Source: Autumnicola patrickiae
GTDB lineage: Bacteria > Bacteroidota > Bacteroidia > Flavobacteriales > Flavobacteriaceae
Reading direction: 5' to 3'
Assembly: GCF_031846525.1 (NCBI RefSeq)
Contig: NZ_JAVRHM010000010.1
Coordinates: 1 to 64,000, forward strand
Length of the DNA: 64,000 nt
The notes under the pieces are model-generated. The model was not told the DNA's origin. It worked only from the letters and a program-made list of their open reading frames with translations, and ran no database searches. Of this stretch, positions 51,313-60,145 are shown piece by piece. Every line of letters starts with the position of its first letter. Within the stretch, counting starts at the first letter, position 1. The translations under genes and the position numbers were made by a program.

Positions 51313-52528
51313 CCTGGATGTACTTGGACATAAAAAAGGTGCTTTTGTGTAAATGATGCCTTAGCATAGCGCCAATAAAATTAGATTTGCGATGATAAAT
51401 AAGCTGCTTCTTTATTTTTTGCAGCTTTTCGCGGAAAATTTGTTCAAAAATTTCTTTAGGAAAACGACTATTTATAATCGAAAATCCATCGCTTTGGGCC
51501 TTTTCCCAAACTTCCCTGTTTCTATATAGCTCAACTGCTTTTTCTGCAAAAGCTTCATTGTTATTTTCAATAAAACCACCCCAAATATTCCCATCGGAAA
51601 TTCCTTCGGCACCAATCCTGGTGGTAACACTTGGAGTTCCACAGCGCATAGCATCTATAAATTTACCTTTTAGCCCTGCTCCAAACTGAAGGGGAGCAAG
51701 ACAAACCCGCGCTTTTTTCATTACTTCGTGAGCGCTATCGGCACGTCCTTTTACCAAAAATCCGGTTTCAGGACTGTTCAAATCATGTACTTTTTTAGTG
51801 GGATAAGAACCGTAAATGTAGATTCTGGCTTCAGGAAGTTCTTTTCTTATTAGTGGCCAGATATGCTGTTTAAGCTGAAGAACGGCATTCCAGTTAGGCT
51901 TGTGCTTAAAAGTTCCAATGCTTATAAAATGACTGCGGTTATTGAATGAAGGAGATTGCTGAATTTCTTCTTCAGAGACAGGGTTAAGCATAAAAGGAAG
52001 GTACAGCAGAATATTTTTGCTAATCCTAAAATCAGACTGAAGGATTTTCAGCTCAACTTCAGAAATAATTAAACTCAGATCGCTACGGTAAATAGCTGCA
52101 ATTTCCCGCTTGGTCAAATCTGAGTCCATATAAATACTCTTTGCCGATAATTGCCATTTTTGAGCCTCCATTCTGGCATTGCGCAAAAAATGTAAATCTT
52201 CGGTATCCAGGATTTTTATAGCATCGGGACAAATTTTCTCGACACGCCAGCCGAATTGTTCCTCAATCATAAAACGATCAAAAAGAACAATTTCCGGGTT
52301 CAGTTTGTATAAAAAACGGTCAAAATCTGGGTCATTTACGGCTATTTCTTCAGTTAAAATGTCTAATTCCTTTAAATCTGCCATAAAAGGCGTTTTATGA
52401 GCAGTGGAGGCAAAGGTAATCTCGTAATTTTCAGCTAAAAAGAACTCCAGAAGCTGCATCATTCGACTTCCCGCAGCAGAAGAGTCAGGCTCGGGCCATA
52501 CATATCCAATGACCAGTAAATTTTTCAT
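51287..52528 (-). CDS. glycosyltransferase (GT4-like)
   Basis: A 413-residue two-Rossmann-domain glycosyltransferase. The N-terminal part starts MKNLLVIGYVWPEPDSSAAG, typical of acceptor-side GT-B domains; the C-terminal half has HFISIGTFKHKPNWNAVLQL, then VCLAPLQFGAGLKGKFIDAM with the GT4 nucleotide-sugar-binding Gly-x-Lys-x-Lys-type segment, and TRIGAEGISDG. The donor sugar and acceptor are unknown; it may act in cell-surface glycan synthesis. Single minus-strand gene, convergent with lysC. Confidence 0.85.
   Translation of the reverse strand: MKNLLVIGYVWPEPDSSAAGSRMMQLLEFFLAENYEITFASTAHKTPFMADLKELDILTEEIAVNDPDFDRFLYKLNPEIVLFDRFMIEEQFGWRVEKICPDAIKILDTEDLHFLRNARMEAQKWQLSAKSIYMDSDLTKREIAAIYRSDLSLIISEVELKILQSDFRISKNILLYLPFMLNPVSEEEIQQSPSFNNRSHFISIGTFKHKPNWNAVLQLKQHIWPLIRKELPEARIYIYGSYPTKKVHDLNSPETGFLVKGRADSAHEVMKKARVCLAPLQFGAGLKGKFIDAMRCGTPSVTTRIGAEGISDGNIWGGFIENNNEAFAEKAVELYRNREVWEKAQSDGFSIINSRFPKEIFEQIFREKLQKIKKQLIYHRKSNFIGAMLRHHLHKSTFFMSKYIQEKNKKTAD
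52142..52161 (-). repeat. dispersed short repeat, exact 20-mer copy
   Basis: On the minus strand this reads AAAAATGGCAATTATCGGCA, identical to 44357-44376. In the glycosyltransferase frame it encodes KWQLSA, unlike the reading at 44357, so it is not shared protein homology. Confidence 0.6.
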
Positions 52529-52686
52529 ATTATCGGCTTTAAATTCACAACCTGAAATTCAGCATCACCTTTTTGAAGCGGCTAAAATAGCAAATCTGAA
52601 TAGGATAAGTTATTTTCTGTAGAACTTTAGATTTCAGGATGTTTAAAATTTGAGTATATTGTTAATATTTAGAGAAAAATGAGGAA

Positions 52687-53190
52687 ATGAGCAGAGGATT
52701 TGTAAAAGAAGAAGATCAGGAAGAAGCACCAATTATACCGCCCAGAGCGGCATTACCGGCAGGTGTTACCAATTATGTAACGCCTGTGGGAATGGAAGAA
52801 TTGCTGGAGGAAAAAAAGCAACTTGAGCAGGAAAGAGCAGCTTTGGATCCCGAAAATGAAATGGAACGCAGGCGCGCACAGGCAGTGATAGACGGAAATG
52901 TAAATCTTTTAAACGAACGAATAAATTCTGCCCGCATTATTCAGCCTAAGGAACAGGCGCAGGACGAAGTGAGATTTGGTGCGGTAGTAGAGTTTATGGA
53001 CCTGGAAAAAAAATTTACTCAAAAATTCCAAATCGTAGGTGTGGACGAAGCCGATATAAAAAAACAAAAAATAGCTTTTGTAGCCCCAATCGCAAGAGCT
53101 TTAACCGGAAAAAAAGCTGGCGAAACGGCCGAATTTAAAATGGGGACAGCATCCAGAAAGCTTAAAATATTAACTATTAACTATAACTAA
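52687..53190 (+). CDS. GreA/GreB-like transcription factor
   Basis: A 167-residue protein: a short acidic N-terminus (SRGFVKEEDQEEAP), then PPRAALPAGVTNYVTPVGME and a helical region (about 38-90, EELLEEKKQLEQERAALDPE) like the Gre coiled coil, and a C-terminal FKBP-like Gre domain (about 92-167) with DEVRFGAVVEFMDLEKKFTQ and the ending KMGTASRKLKILTIN. It resembles GreB more than GreA. It ends 6 nt before the gluconokinase/6PGDH gene, suggesting co-transcription with the gluconate operon, or simply close spacing. Confidence 0.75.
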   Translation: MSRGFVKEEDQEEAPIIPPRAALPAGVTNYVTPVGMEELLEEKKQLEQERAALDPENEMERRRAQAVIDGNVNLLNERINSARIIQPKEQAQDEVRFGAVVEFMDLEKKFTQKFQIVGVDEADIKKQKIAFVAPIARALTGKKAGETAEFKMGTASRKLKILTINYN

Positions 53191-53196
53191 GATCAA

Positions 53197-55104
53197 ATGC
53201 AGGTATATATTGTAATGGGAGTATCGGGAGTTGGTAAAACAACTATAGGAGAACTTCTTTCAGAAAAAATAAATGTTCCATTTTATGATGCAGATGATTT
53301 TCATCCTCCGGAAAACCGGAAGAAAATGAAAGAAGGAATTCCGCTACAGGATAGTGACCGTGAGGAATGGCTGGAAACCCTGTCCAATAAAATTTCTGAA
53401 TGGGAGAAAGAAGATGGAGCTGTATTGGCTTGTTCAGCTTTAAAAGAGAAATACAGGAAGCATTTACAATCAATACCTAAAGAAGAAATTACCTGGATTT
53501 TTCTTCACAGTGAATATGAAACAATTCTCGACAGAATGTCTTCCAGAGAAGACCACTACTTTAAACCAGAATTGCTTAAATCTCAGTTCGAAACCCTGGA
53601 AATACCAAATTATGGTTTTCATGTAAATGTAGATGCGTCTAAGGAAGAGGTTTTGGATGAAATAATTTGGAAGCTAAATAAAAAAGAAGATGCTCATATG
53701 GGTCTCGTAGGACTTGGGGTTATGGGTAAAAGTCTGGCCTTAAATTTTGCTTCAAAAGGAATTGATATTACTGTTTTTAACCGCCACGTAGAGGAGCTGG
53801 AGGTTGATATTGCGAAAAAATTTGCTGAAGAAAATAAACTGGTTTATGAATTCCCGTGGTTTGATAACCTGGAAAAATTTGTAAAGAGTCTTGAGCGTCC
53901 AAGAAATATAATTCTAATGGTGAATGCCGGTCCTGCTGTAGATATGGTTATTGAAAGTTTATTACCGTTTCTGGATAAAGATGATCTTATTATTGACGGA
54001 GGAAATTCCCATTACAAAGAGACCGTAAGGAGAGAAGGGTTGCTCAAGGAAAAAGGAATCTTTTTTATGGGTGCTGGAATTTCGGGTGGGGAAGAAGGTG
54101 CTTTAAAAGGGCCTTCGATTATGCCGGGAGGTCCTAAAGAAGCATATGACAGGGCAGGAAAAATTCTGGAAAGGATCGCAGCAAAAGATAGAAATGGTAA
54201 TCCCTGTTGTACTCATGTGGGACCGGACGGAGCCGGACATTTTGTTAAAATGCTCCATAACGGAATTGAATATGGAGAGATGCAGTTGATAGCAGAAACT
54301 TACCATTTTCTAAGGTTTGGCACCAATGCCGCACCTCAGGAAATTGCTGACCTCTTTGAAGAGTGGAATAAAGATATGAAAAGCTTTTTGCTGGAAATCT
54401 CCGTAGAAATTCTTCGGAAAAAAGAAAATGATGGATTTATTATTGATCAGATCCTGGATGCTGCTAAACAGAAAGGCACCGGCGGCTGGTCCACAAATGC
54501 AGCCCTGGAACTAGGTGTGCCACTGGACACTATCACCGCAGCAGTACTCGCACGAAATATTTCGGGAAAGAAACAAGATCGGGTAAGTGCCATGAAAGCT
54601 TATAACAGGGAAAATAAACGTACTGCAGATCTTAAGGAAATATCTGATGATCTGTTTAAAGCCTATAAAGCCGGCAGCATAATTAATCACGCCATAGGTT
54701 TTGATTTGTTATTGGAAGCTTCAAAAAGTTATGACTGGAATCTCAATCTTTCTGAAATTGCCCGTATCTGGACCAATGGATGTATCATCAGGTCAAGCTT
54801 TATGGAAGATTTAATTGATATTCTGAAAGATAAACCTTCAGAAAACGTATTGATGCATTCTGAAATTATTTCACTAATCAAAAATTCTGAATCTGCACTT
54901 ACAGGCATTGTTGGGCAGGCGCTAAAGGCAGGTTACCCGATGCCGGTTTTGTCTTCTGCAGCAAATTATCTGCTAAGTTTTACTTCGGGACAATCTTCAG
55001 CAAATATGATTCAGGCGCAAAGGGATTTTTTCGGAGCTCACACCTACGAACGCACAGACAAACCAAGAGGAGAGTTTTTTCACACCCAGTGGCTCGATAA
55101 TTAA
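53197..55104 (+). CDS. gluconokinase / 6-phosphogluconate dehydrogenase fusion
   Basis: A 635-residue fusion. Residues about 1-165 are a gluconokinase (GntK): P-loop GVSGVGKTT (8-16), then PFYDADDFHPPENRKKMKEG. From Met168 (nt 53698) a complete 6-phosphogluconate dehydrogenase follows: GLVGLGVMGKSLALNFASKG, GGNSHYKET, GAGISGGEEGALKGPSIMPG, and the catalytic Lys in FVKMLHNGIEYGEM. Together they turn gluconate into 6-phosphogluconate and then ribulose 5-phosphate with CO2 and NADPH or NADH. Both halves have intact motifs and no frame break lies between them. The next gene encodes the GntP permease, starting on the last base of this stop. Confidence 0.93.
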   Translation: MQVYIVMGVSGVGKTTIGELLSEKINVPFYDADDFHPPENRKKMKEGIPLQDSDREEWLETLSNKISEWEKEDGAVLACSALKEKYRKHLQSIPKEEITWIFLHSEYETILDRMSSREDHYFKPELLKSQFETLEIPNYGFHVNVDASKEEVLDEIIWKLNKKEDAHMGLVGLGVMGKSLALNFASKGIDITVFNRHVEELEVDIAKKFAEENKLVYEFPWFDNLEKFVKSLERPRNIILMVNAGPAVDMVIESLLPFLDKDDLIIDGGNSHYKETVRREGLLKEKGIFFMGAGISGGEEGALKGPSIMPGGPKEAYDRAGKILERIAAKDRNGNPCCTHVGPDGAGHFVKMLHNGIEYGEMQLIAETYHFLRFGTNAAPQEIADLFEEWNKDMKSFLLEISVEILRKKENDGFIIDQILDAAKQKGTGGWSTNAALELGVPLDTITAAVLARNISGKKQDRVSAMKAYNRENKRTADLKEISDDLFKAYKAGSIINHAIGFDLLLEASKSYDWNLNLSEIARIWTNGCIIRSSFMEDLIDILKDKPSENVLMHSEIISLIKNSESALTGIVGQALKAGYPMPVLSSAANYLLSFTSGQSSANMIQAQRDFFGAHTYERTDKPRGEFFHTQWLDN

Positions 55105-56450
55105 TGGACGTACAATTACTCTCTGCAGTTTTCATCGGGATTGCTTTGTTGCTTTTCCTTATTCTAAAACTCAAGATTCAGGCATTCCTGGCGCTTTTAA
55201 TCGTTTGTATAGCGGTAGGGATGATGGCAGGAATGCCAGCCGGGGATATCCTGGAAACGATGAAAGACGGGATGGGAAGTACCCTTGGCTTTGTTGCCAC
55301 CGTCGTGGGTCTGGGTGCACTTTTTGGCGGAATTCTGGAACAGTCCGGCGGGGCACAGCGGCTGGCTTCTTATATGCTACAAAAAACCGGCGAAAAAAAC
55401 GCTCCGTGGGCAATGATGATTACCGGATTTGCAGTGGCCATACCGGTATTCTTTGACGTTGCTTTTATTATCCTTGTGCCCATTACTTATGCGCTCAGTA
55501 AACGTACTGGAAAATCCTTGCTTTTATATGCCCTGCCACTTTTGGCAGGTTTGGCGATTACACACGCTTTTATTCCGCCTACGCCGGGACCTATTGCCGT
55601 AGCAGATATTTTGGGAGCAGATTTGGGCTGGGTAATTGTCTTCGGGTTTTTAGCCGGAATACCAGCCGCCATCATCAGCGGACCACTATTTTCACGATAT
55701 ATATCAAAAAAGATTTTTATTGAACCGCAGGTTTTTGAAGAAAAAGAAGATTATGATGAAAAAATGGCACCGTCTCCGGGGCTGATTATTTCAATTATAT
55801 TTATTCCGATTCTTCTTATCGTCATCAACACGGTATTAGGAAGTCCGTTTTTCGCCGATGCTAATATTCCTGAAGGAGTTCTGTATGTCGTCGAGCTTTT
55901 AGGACATCCTTTTACTGCATTGATAATTGCCAATTTAATAGCCTGGTATTTCTTGGGAGTAAGACGTGGAATGCAGAAGGATTATTTACTGAAGGTAGCC
56001 ACAAAATCCTTTCAGGCTGCAGGAATTATTATTTTGTTAACCGGTGCTGGTGGTGCTTTTAAGCAAATACTAATAGACACCGGGGCGGGGCAGATGATCG
56101 CTGAAGGTTTAAATGATACATTTTTTAATCCGCTATTATTCGGTTTTATTGTAGCTGCGCTGGTAAGGGTTTTACAGGGATCTTCGACGGTGGCAATGAT
56201 CACCGCTGCAGGAATCACAGCGCCTGTTTTAACAGACGGAGTGTATTCTATGAGTCAGACGTCCCTGATTGTAATAGCAATTGCCGCAGGAGCGTCTGTT
56301 TTATCTCACGTAAATGACAGCGGATTCTGGCTGGTTGGGCAATACTTAGGCTTAACTGAAAAACAAACCTTCAAAACCTGGACGATGATGACTACAATTA
56401 TTGCTTTTGTTGGACTGGGAATGTCGCTTTTGATGTGGTACCTTTTCTAA
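55104..56450 (+). CDS. gluconate:H+ symporter (GntP family)
   Basis: A 448-residue transporter with about 12-14 hydrophobic segments. GntP-family marks: AVGMMAGMPAGDILETMKDG, then GMGSTLGFVATVVGLGALFG, SGGAQRLASYML, ITHAFIPPTPGPIAVADILG and RVLQGSSTVAMITAAGI, with the closing LSHVNDSGFWLVGQYLGLTE. The start ATG overlaps the stop of the fusion enzyme by one base (TAATG), so uptake and metabolism of gluconate are encoded in one transcript. Closely related GntP members transport other sugar acids, so the substrate is inferred from the operon. Confidence 0.93.
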   Translation: MDVQLLSAVFIGIALLLFLILKLKIQAFLALLIVCIAVGMMAGMPAGDILETMKDGMGSTLGFVATVVGLGALFGGILEQSGGAQRLASYMLQKTGEKNAPWAMMITGFAVAIPVFFDVAFIILVPITYALSKRTGKSLLLYALPLLAGLAITHAFIPPTPGPIAVADILGADLGWVIVFGFLAGIPAAIISGPLFSRYISKKIFIEPQVFEEKEDYDEKMAPSPGLIISIIFIPILLIVINTVLGSPFFADANIPEGVLYVVELLGHPFTALIIANLIAWYFLGVRRGMQKDYLLKVATKSFQAAGIIILLTGAGGAFKQILIDTGAGQMIAEGLNDTFFNPLLFGFIVAALVRVLQGSSTVAMITAAGITAPVLTDGVYSMSQTSLIVIAIAAGASVLSHVNDSGFWLVGQYLGLTEKQTFKTWTMMTTIIAFVGLGMSLLMWYLF

Positions 56451-57031
56451 AAGGTTTAATGTTAAAGGTTAAATGATGAAAGCTGGAAAGTTAAAAAGAG
56501 AGTTTTTAGTGAAGAGTGAAAATTTTACACTTTTCACTTATTTAAGATAAAGGCTTTAAAATTGCAATTATCGTCCTGCAGAGAAGAAAAGGAGTGAAGA
56601 GTGAGAAGTTCAAGGGTGAAGGGTAAAGTTTTTTCCATTCTCTACTATAAGAGCATTGAAAAATGTCAATTTTTGATCTTTTTAAAGTTTTTTATTCCAA
56701 ACCACGAACGACGAACAAAAAACTACGAACTTCTTCTAAAAGAGCTGTGCTGAAATTGGCAATTATCGCCTTAGTTTCACCACGAATCACGAATATCTTT
56801 AGATACTCCCGCAGATAGCGCAGATTTCCACAGAACTTCTTCAGGGATCTTTCCACTTTCCACTTTCCTCTATTCAAGATGAATGCTTCAAAAAACGAAT
56901 TATCGGCATGAATGAACAGTAAAACCTCAATTTCTCCTGCAGAGCAGATTTCCGCAGAAAAGTCTTTCAGCCAAGCGATCTTAAGTTTTTTTCCTTGTTC
57001 TTGCTTCTTACCTCTTGTTTCAATCTTAAAC
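56451..57031. other. intergenic region of short repetitive phrases, probably non-coding
   Basis: A 581-bp gap between the gluconate operon and the usher-like gene. It is made of repeated phrases: AAGAGTGAAAA/GTGAAGAGTGAGAAG/GGTGAAGGGTAAAG (56508-56630), CACGAACGACGAAC and ACCACGAATCACGAAT (56700-56790), GCAGATAGCGCAGATTTCC and GAGCAGATTTCCGCAG (56810-56960), and two copies of a GCAATTATCG phrase. A 118-residue minus-strand frame (56692-57048) crosses these repeats and overlaps the end of the next gene; I judge it spurious. No RNA gene or IS end was found. Confidence 0.6.
56508..56545 (+). terminator. probable terminator of the gluconate operon
   Basis: AGTGAAGAGTG (56508-56518) pairs with CACTTTTCACT (56528-56538), 11 bp with one G-T pair, loop 9 nt, followed by TATTTAAG. 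The T-tail is weak. Confidence 0.5.
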
Positions 57032-59614
57032 TTATTTTTCCAAAACAAACTCTAAATTATCCACAATATCACCGTATTCATCAACCTCAATTTCAAAAGG
57101 AATTTCTGACGGAGTGGAAGTATATCCCAGCGTTTCAAGTTGTTCAGCATCAATTTCTGCGGTATAATTTCCGGGTTTTAGCCCCAGGTGAGTGAAGTAG
57201 CCGTGACCTTCGCTAAGAATGCGTGCAGCGCGGTTTCCGTTTTCATCAAGAATGTTGATAATAATTCTGCCTTGTCCGCTCAGGCCGCTTTCATCCTGTA
57301 TATAAACCATTCCCGCCACTTCGCCCATTACTTCCACGGGAACATGAATTTCAGTAAACTGATTCGGGATGGTATGAACTTTAATCTTCGAATTCGGAAT
57401 TCTCCAGGCAATATTATCCAGACTTTCGGGATCCAGTTCCAGCATAATATCGATGTATGGCTGTAGATCTGAAATTCTCAAGATGGTTTTGTCTTCATTA
57501 TAGGTTTGTCTGCCCATATTTTTTAGCTCCAGGCCGGGAACAGCCGGTTCCATAGGATCTTTTATTCTGTTGGTATTATAATCTAGAAAAGGGATAATCG
57601 TGAGGGCTGCTTTAGACATTGCCGTCCTGTTACTTGCCATCACATATCCTGTATTATCGTCCAGCATCAGGCTACCACGTGCAGATTGCACGAAGGAAGA
57701 ATTCCTGTTTCCAATACGCGAAGTAAGTGCCGTCTGGGCAAAATCAAAAGTATATCTTAGTCCGATTTCAAAAATATGTGCATCACGTATAAAGTTATTT
57801 TCGTAAGCCACGTTAAAGAAGCCGCCCTTAAAAATTGGCCGTTCCAACTCCAGTATAGCATTGTTTACCCGGTTTCTGCTGAAATCATATTGTAACTGAG
57901 GAGAAAGCAGGAATTGATTTGGCAGTCGGTAAGTTTGCGAAATGGAGCTGTAAATCGTCGGATTTTTTGTCCTGTCATTGTAAATTCCGTAGGTAGTAAG
58001 GTTGGTGCTCACGCCCATGATTGCTCCGGAAAGTAATAATTGAGCTGTAGTAAATTCTGTAGTAGGCATTAGAATCTGATTGATGCTAAACCTGCTAAAC
58101 ATAGAGAAATTTTTGCCGCGGATTGGCGCCGACAAACTTATTTTCCGTTCTTCCAGATAATTATAGATTATCGCCGTCTGGTCCTCGTGATATTTGATGT
58201 AGTTAAGATCTACCTGAACGTTTCCCGGCGTACGATAGCTAAGAAGACCTTCACCTTTCACGCCGTACATATATTGTCCGGAAAAGAGCAAATTCGAAGC
58301 CAGCCGTACAGAAGAACTTACAAAAGGCATCACTTCACCGCTCTCCACTTCAGATAAATATTCCACACCACCACCAATTGTAATACCATTGCTTAAGCCA
58401 TAATTAAAATTTAGCCGGGAAAACCTTCTGTTGTCTTCATCTTCAACAACACCGGCGCTAAGGGTGTATTCCAGCTCATTCTTCGGAACAAAATTATACG
58501 GAATATTGATCATCCTTTCTTCCACGCGCTCTTCTCCCCATGGCCCGTAAAACCGGAGACTTACTGCCGTGTTCCCATACATCAGCGGGACCTCAAACGT
58601 ATAAAATCCGGAAGCGTCAGCTTCAGCAAAATCAATAAGAATATTATTTACATAGAGCTCCACAGTCCAGCGAGGTTCAGTATAATCACTAAGGATATAG
58701 CTTCCAAAAGACCTGCGGTTTTGCATTGGCGTGTTACTCACCTGCACCCCCGCAACCGGCGCAAAAAGTGAAGAAGTAGCCCTGGTAAAAATACGTCCTG
58801 CGGTTACTTGTTTAAAAATCGTATTATCGTTGTTTACATAGCGCCACTGGTAGAACTGATTGCGGCTGTCAAAGGGAACACGGGTGGAATAATTGAGCAT
58901 CAGGTTGGTTTCACCACCTAGAAACATGGTTCCTAATCCCAGTGTAAGCCGATTGTCATTTTCTATATCGCTTTGCTGCGTGGTAATGACTCCCCAATCC
59001 AGAGTACCCGGTTTAAAAAACGGATTCCTGCGGGCAATAGCGGTATCTGGCGTAACTATTCCTTTGACAAGATCCAGGTTTTCGCGCATCTTTTTAAGGC
59101 GCATTTCCTTTATCGCAGGGAGCTCAAGATCTGTTTCAAGTTTCACCGAAAGACTTCGGAAAGAAAAGTTGGTGTTTAGTCCGAAGATTTCTCCGAAGTA
59201 ATCAGATTTCAGGTATAATCCGGTTGGGGTTTGAATAAAGTCTGACTCCGAAAGATTGTAAGTTTGGTTCTTATAGGAGATTTCGTTGGCTACAGGATTT
59301 ATCTGGTACGTGGAATCGGGATGAATGATGAATCCGGAGATAACATTATCGTTTTCTTCATTTTTTATTTTCAGGAAATCGAAAAGCTCCTTTACGGGTA
59401 AAAATGCGTCCTGGTCTTTTATTGCAATAGGAAGTTCAATTACTCCCATTTTAGGAATATTTACTTCAACTGCCAGTTCATCATATTCGGGTAAATTTTC
59501 CTGTGCGTTAAGCTTTGAAAAATTCAGTATAGAGCATAGCGCCAGTAAAAAAAAGAAAATTATTTTTTTTCCGGCTAATCCAATAAAGAAGAAAGTAGGG
59601 GAATTTTCTTGCAT
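57032..59614 (-). CDS. fimbrial-usher-like outer membrane protein
   Basis: An 860-residue protein with a signal peptide near residues 15-38 (FFFLLALCSI, ending LNAQ). An N-terminal periplasmic part (about 40-200) is followed by a long stretch of alternating beta-strands (about 205-650). The stretch about 325-380, WTVELYVNNILIDFAEADAS then GFYTFEVPLMYGNTAVSLRF, looks like the usher plug/barrel region of FimD-type proteins. The C-terminal 130 residues form an Ig/carboxypeptidase-like domain (GEVAGMVYIQDESGLSGQGR). This suggests assembly or display of the DUF4402 protein encoded just upstream. No chaperone gene is visible. The family assignment is by pattern, not search. Confidence 0.7.
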   Translation of the reverse strand: MQENSPTFFFIGLAGKKIIFFFLLALCSILNFSKLNAQENLPEYDELAVEVNIPKMGVIELPIAIKDQDAFLPVKELFDFLKIKNEENDNVISGFIIHPDSTYQINPVANEISYKNQTYNLSESDFIQTPTGLYLKSDYFGEIFGLNTNFSFRSLSVKLETDLELPAIKEMRLKKMRENLDLVKGIVTPDTAIARRNPFFKPGTLDWGVITTQQSDIENDNRLTLGLGTMFLGGETNLMLNYSTRVPFDSRNQFYQWRYVNNDNTIFKQVTAGRIFTRATSSLFAPVAGVQVSNTPMQNRRSFGSYILSDYTEPRWTVELYVNNILIDFAEADASGFYTFEVPLMYGNTAVSLRFYGPWGEERVEERMINIPYNFVPKNELEYTLSAGVVEDEDNRRFSRLNFNYGLSNGITIGGGVEYLSEVESGEVMPFVSSSVRLASNLLFSGQYMYGVKGEGLLSYRTPGNVQVDLNYIKYHEDQTAIIYNYLEERKISLSAPIRGKNFSMFSRFSINQILMPTTEFTTAQLLLSGAIMGVSTNLTTYGIYNDRTKNPTIYSSISQTYRLPNQFLLSPQLQYDFSRNRVNNAILELERPIFKGGFFNVAYENNFIRDAHIFEIGLRYTFDFAQTALTSRIGNRNSSFVQSARGSLMLDDNTGYVMASNRTAMSKAALTIIPFLDYNTNRIKDPMEPAVPGLELKNMGRQTYNEDKTILRISDLQPYIDIMLELDPESLDNIAWRIPNSKIKVHTIPNQFTEIHVPVEVMGEVAGMVYIQDESGLSGQGRIIINILDENGNRAARILSEGHGYFTHLGLKPGNYTAEIDAEQLETLGYTSTPSEIPFEIEVDEYGDIVDNLEFVLEK

Positions 59615-59629
59615 AAAGCGGATTTGCTC

Positions 59630-60136
59630 TTACTGATGATTAAAGGTTAAAGTGAAAGTACCGCTGTAACGCCCCGAAAGATTTACGGCATTAGCAGGAA
59701 TATTTAAAGTTCCACCTACAAAAACAGCATTGGTGGATGGGGGATTAGCACTGGTAATAAAGGGATTCCCTGTACTAAAACTATTTATGTCCAGATAAAT
59801 TTCACCTCCATTGGAACCGGTAAGTGTGATATTAGTTGGCGCATTAATTTGGATAATGGTTCCGGGATTTGCCGTAACATCAAAGAGGGCTGCAGATGGC
59901 GATTCTCCCATATTTAATAAAACAACATCTCCAGTAGGAGTCCTTACACCACTGTGATCTACAGTAACGGTGCCTACGCCAGGTCCTGCGGTAAAACTTC
60001 CGAAGTTTAGAAACTGGGAAGTGTTTACTTCTACCGTTATCGGGATTGGCGGATTCTCCTGGGCACCGGCATTTGTGGCTGAAATGATTACCAGTGCAAA
60101 GACAAAAAATCTAAAATATAAGTCCGAAAATCGCAT
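59630..60136 (-). CDS. DUF4402 domain protein (fimbrillin-like surface subunit)
   Basis: A 168-residue protein with a signal peptide (FFVFALVIISATNAGAQ). The mature part is a beta-sandwich with ITVEVNTSQFLNFGSFTAGP, VTVDHSGVRTPTGDVVLLNM, a TNAVFVGGTLNIPANAV strand and the ending SGRYSGTFTLTFNHQ, the pattern of DUF4402, a family with pilin-like subunits. Start 9 nt after the adhesin stop and 15 nt before the usher-like gene, so all three are one operon. It probably is the subunit exported by the usher-like protein (inference). Confidence 0.85.
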   Translation of the reverse strand: MRFSDLYFRFFVFALVIISATNAGAQENPPIPITVEVNTSQFLNFGSFTAGPGVGTVTVDHSGVRTPTGDVVLLNMGESPSAALFDVTANPGTIIQINAPTNITLTGSNGGEIYLDINSFSTGNPFITSANPPSTNAVFVGGTLNIPANAVNLSGRYSGTFTLTFNHQ

Positions 60137-60145
60137 ACTGATCTT

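Noticed and set aside
56692..57048. Minus-strand 118-residue ORF after the gluconate operon
   Set aside because: It lies entirely in the repeat-phrase region, overlaps the end of the usher-like gene, and its translation has no signal, motif or familiar pattern.
58893..59201. Plus-strand ORFs inside the usher-like gene
   Set aside because: They are antisense to a continuous, patterned beta-barrel coding sequence and have no features of their own.
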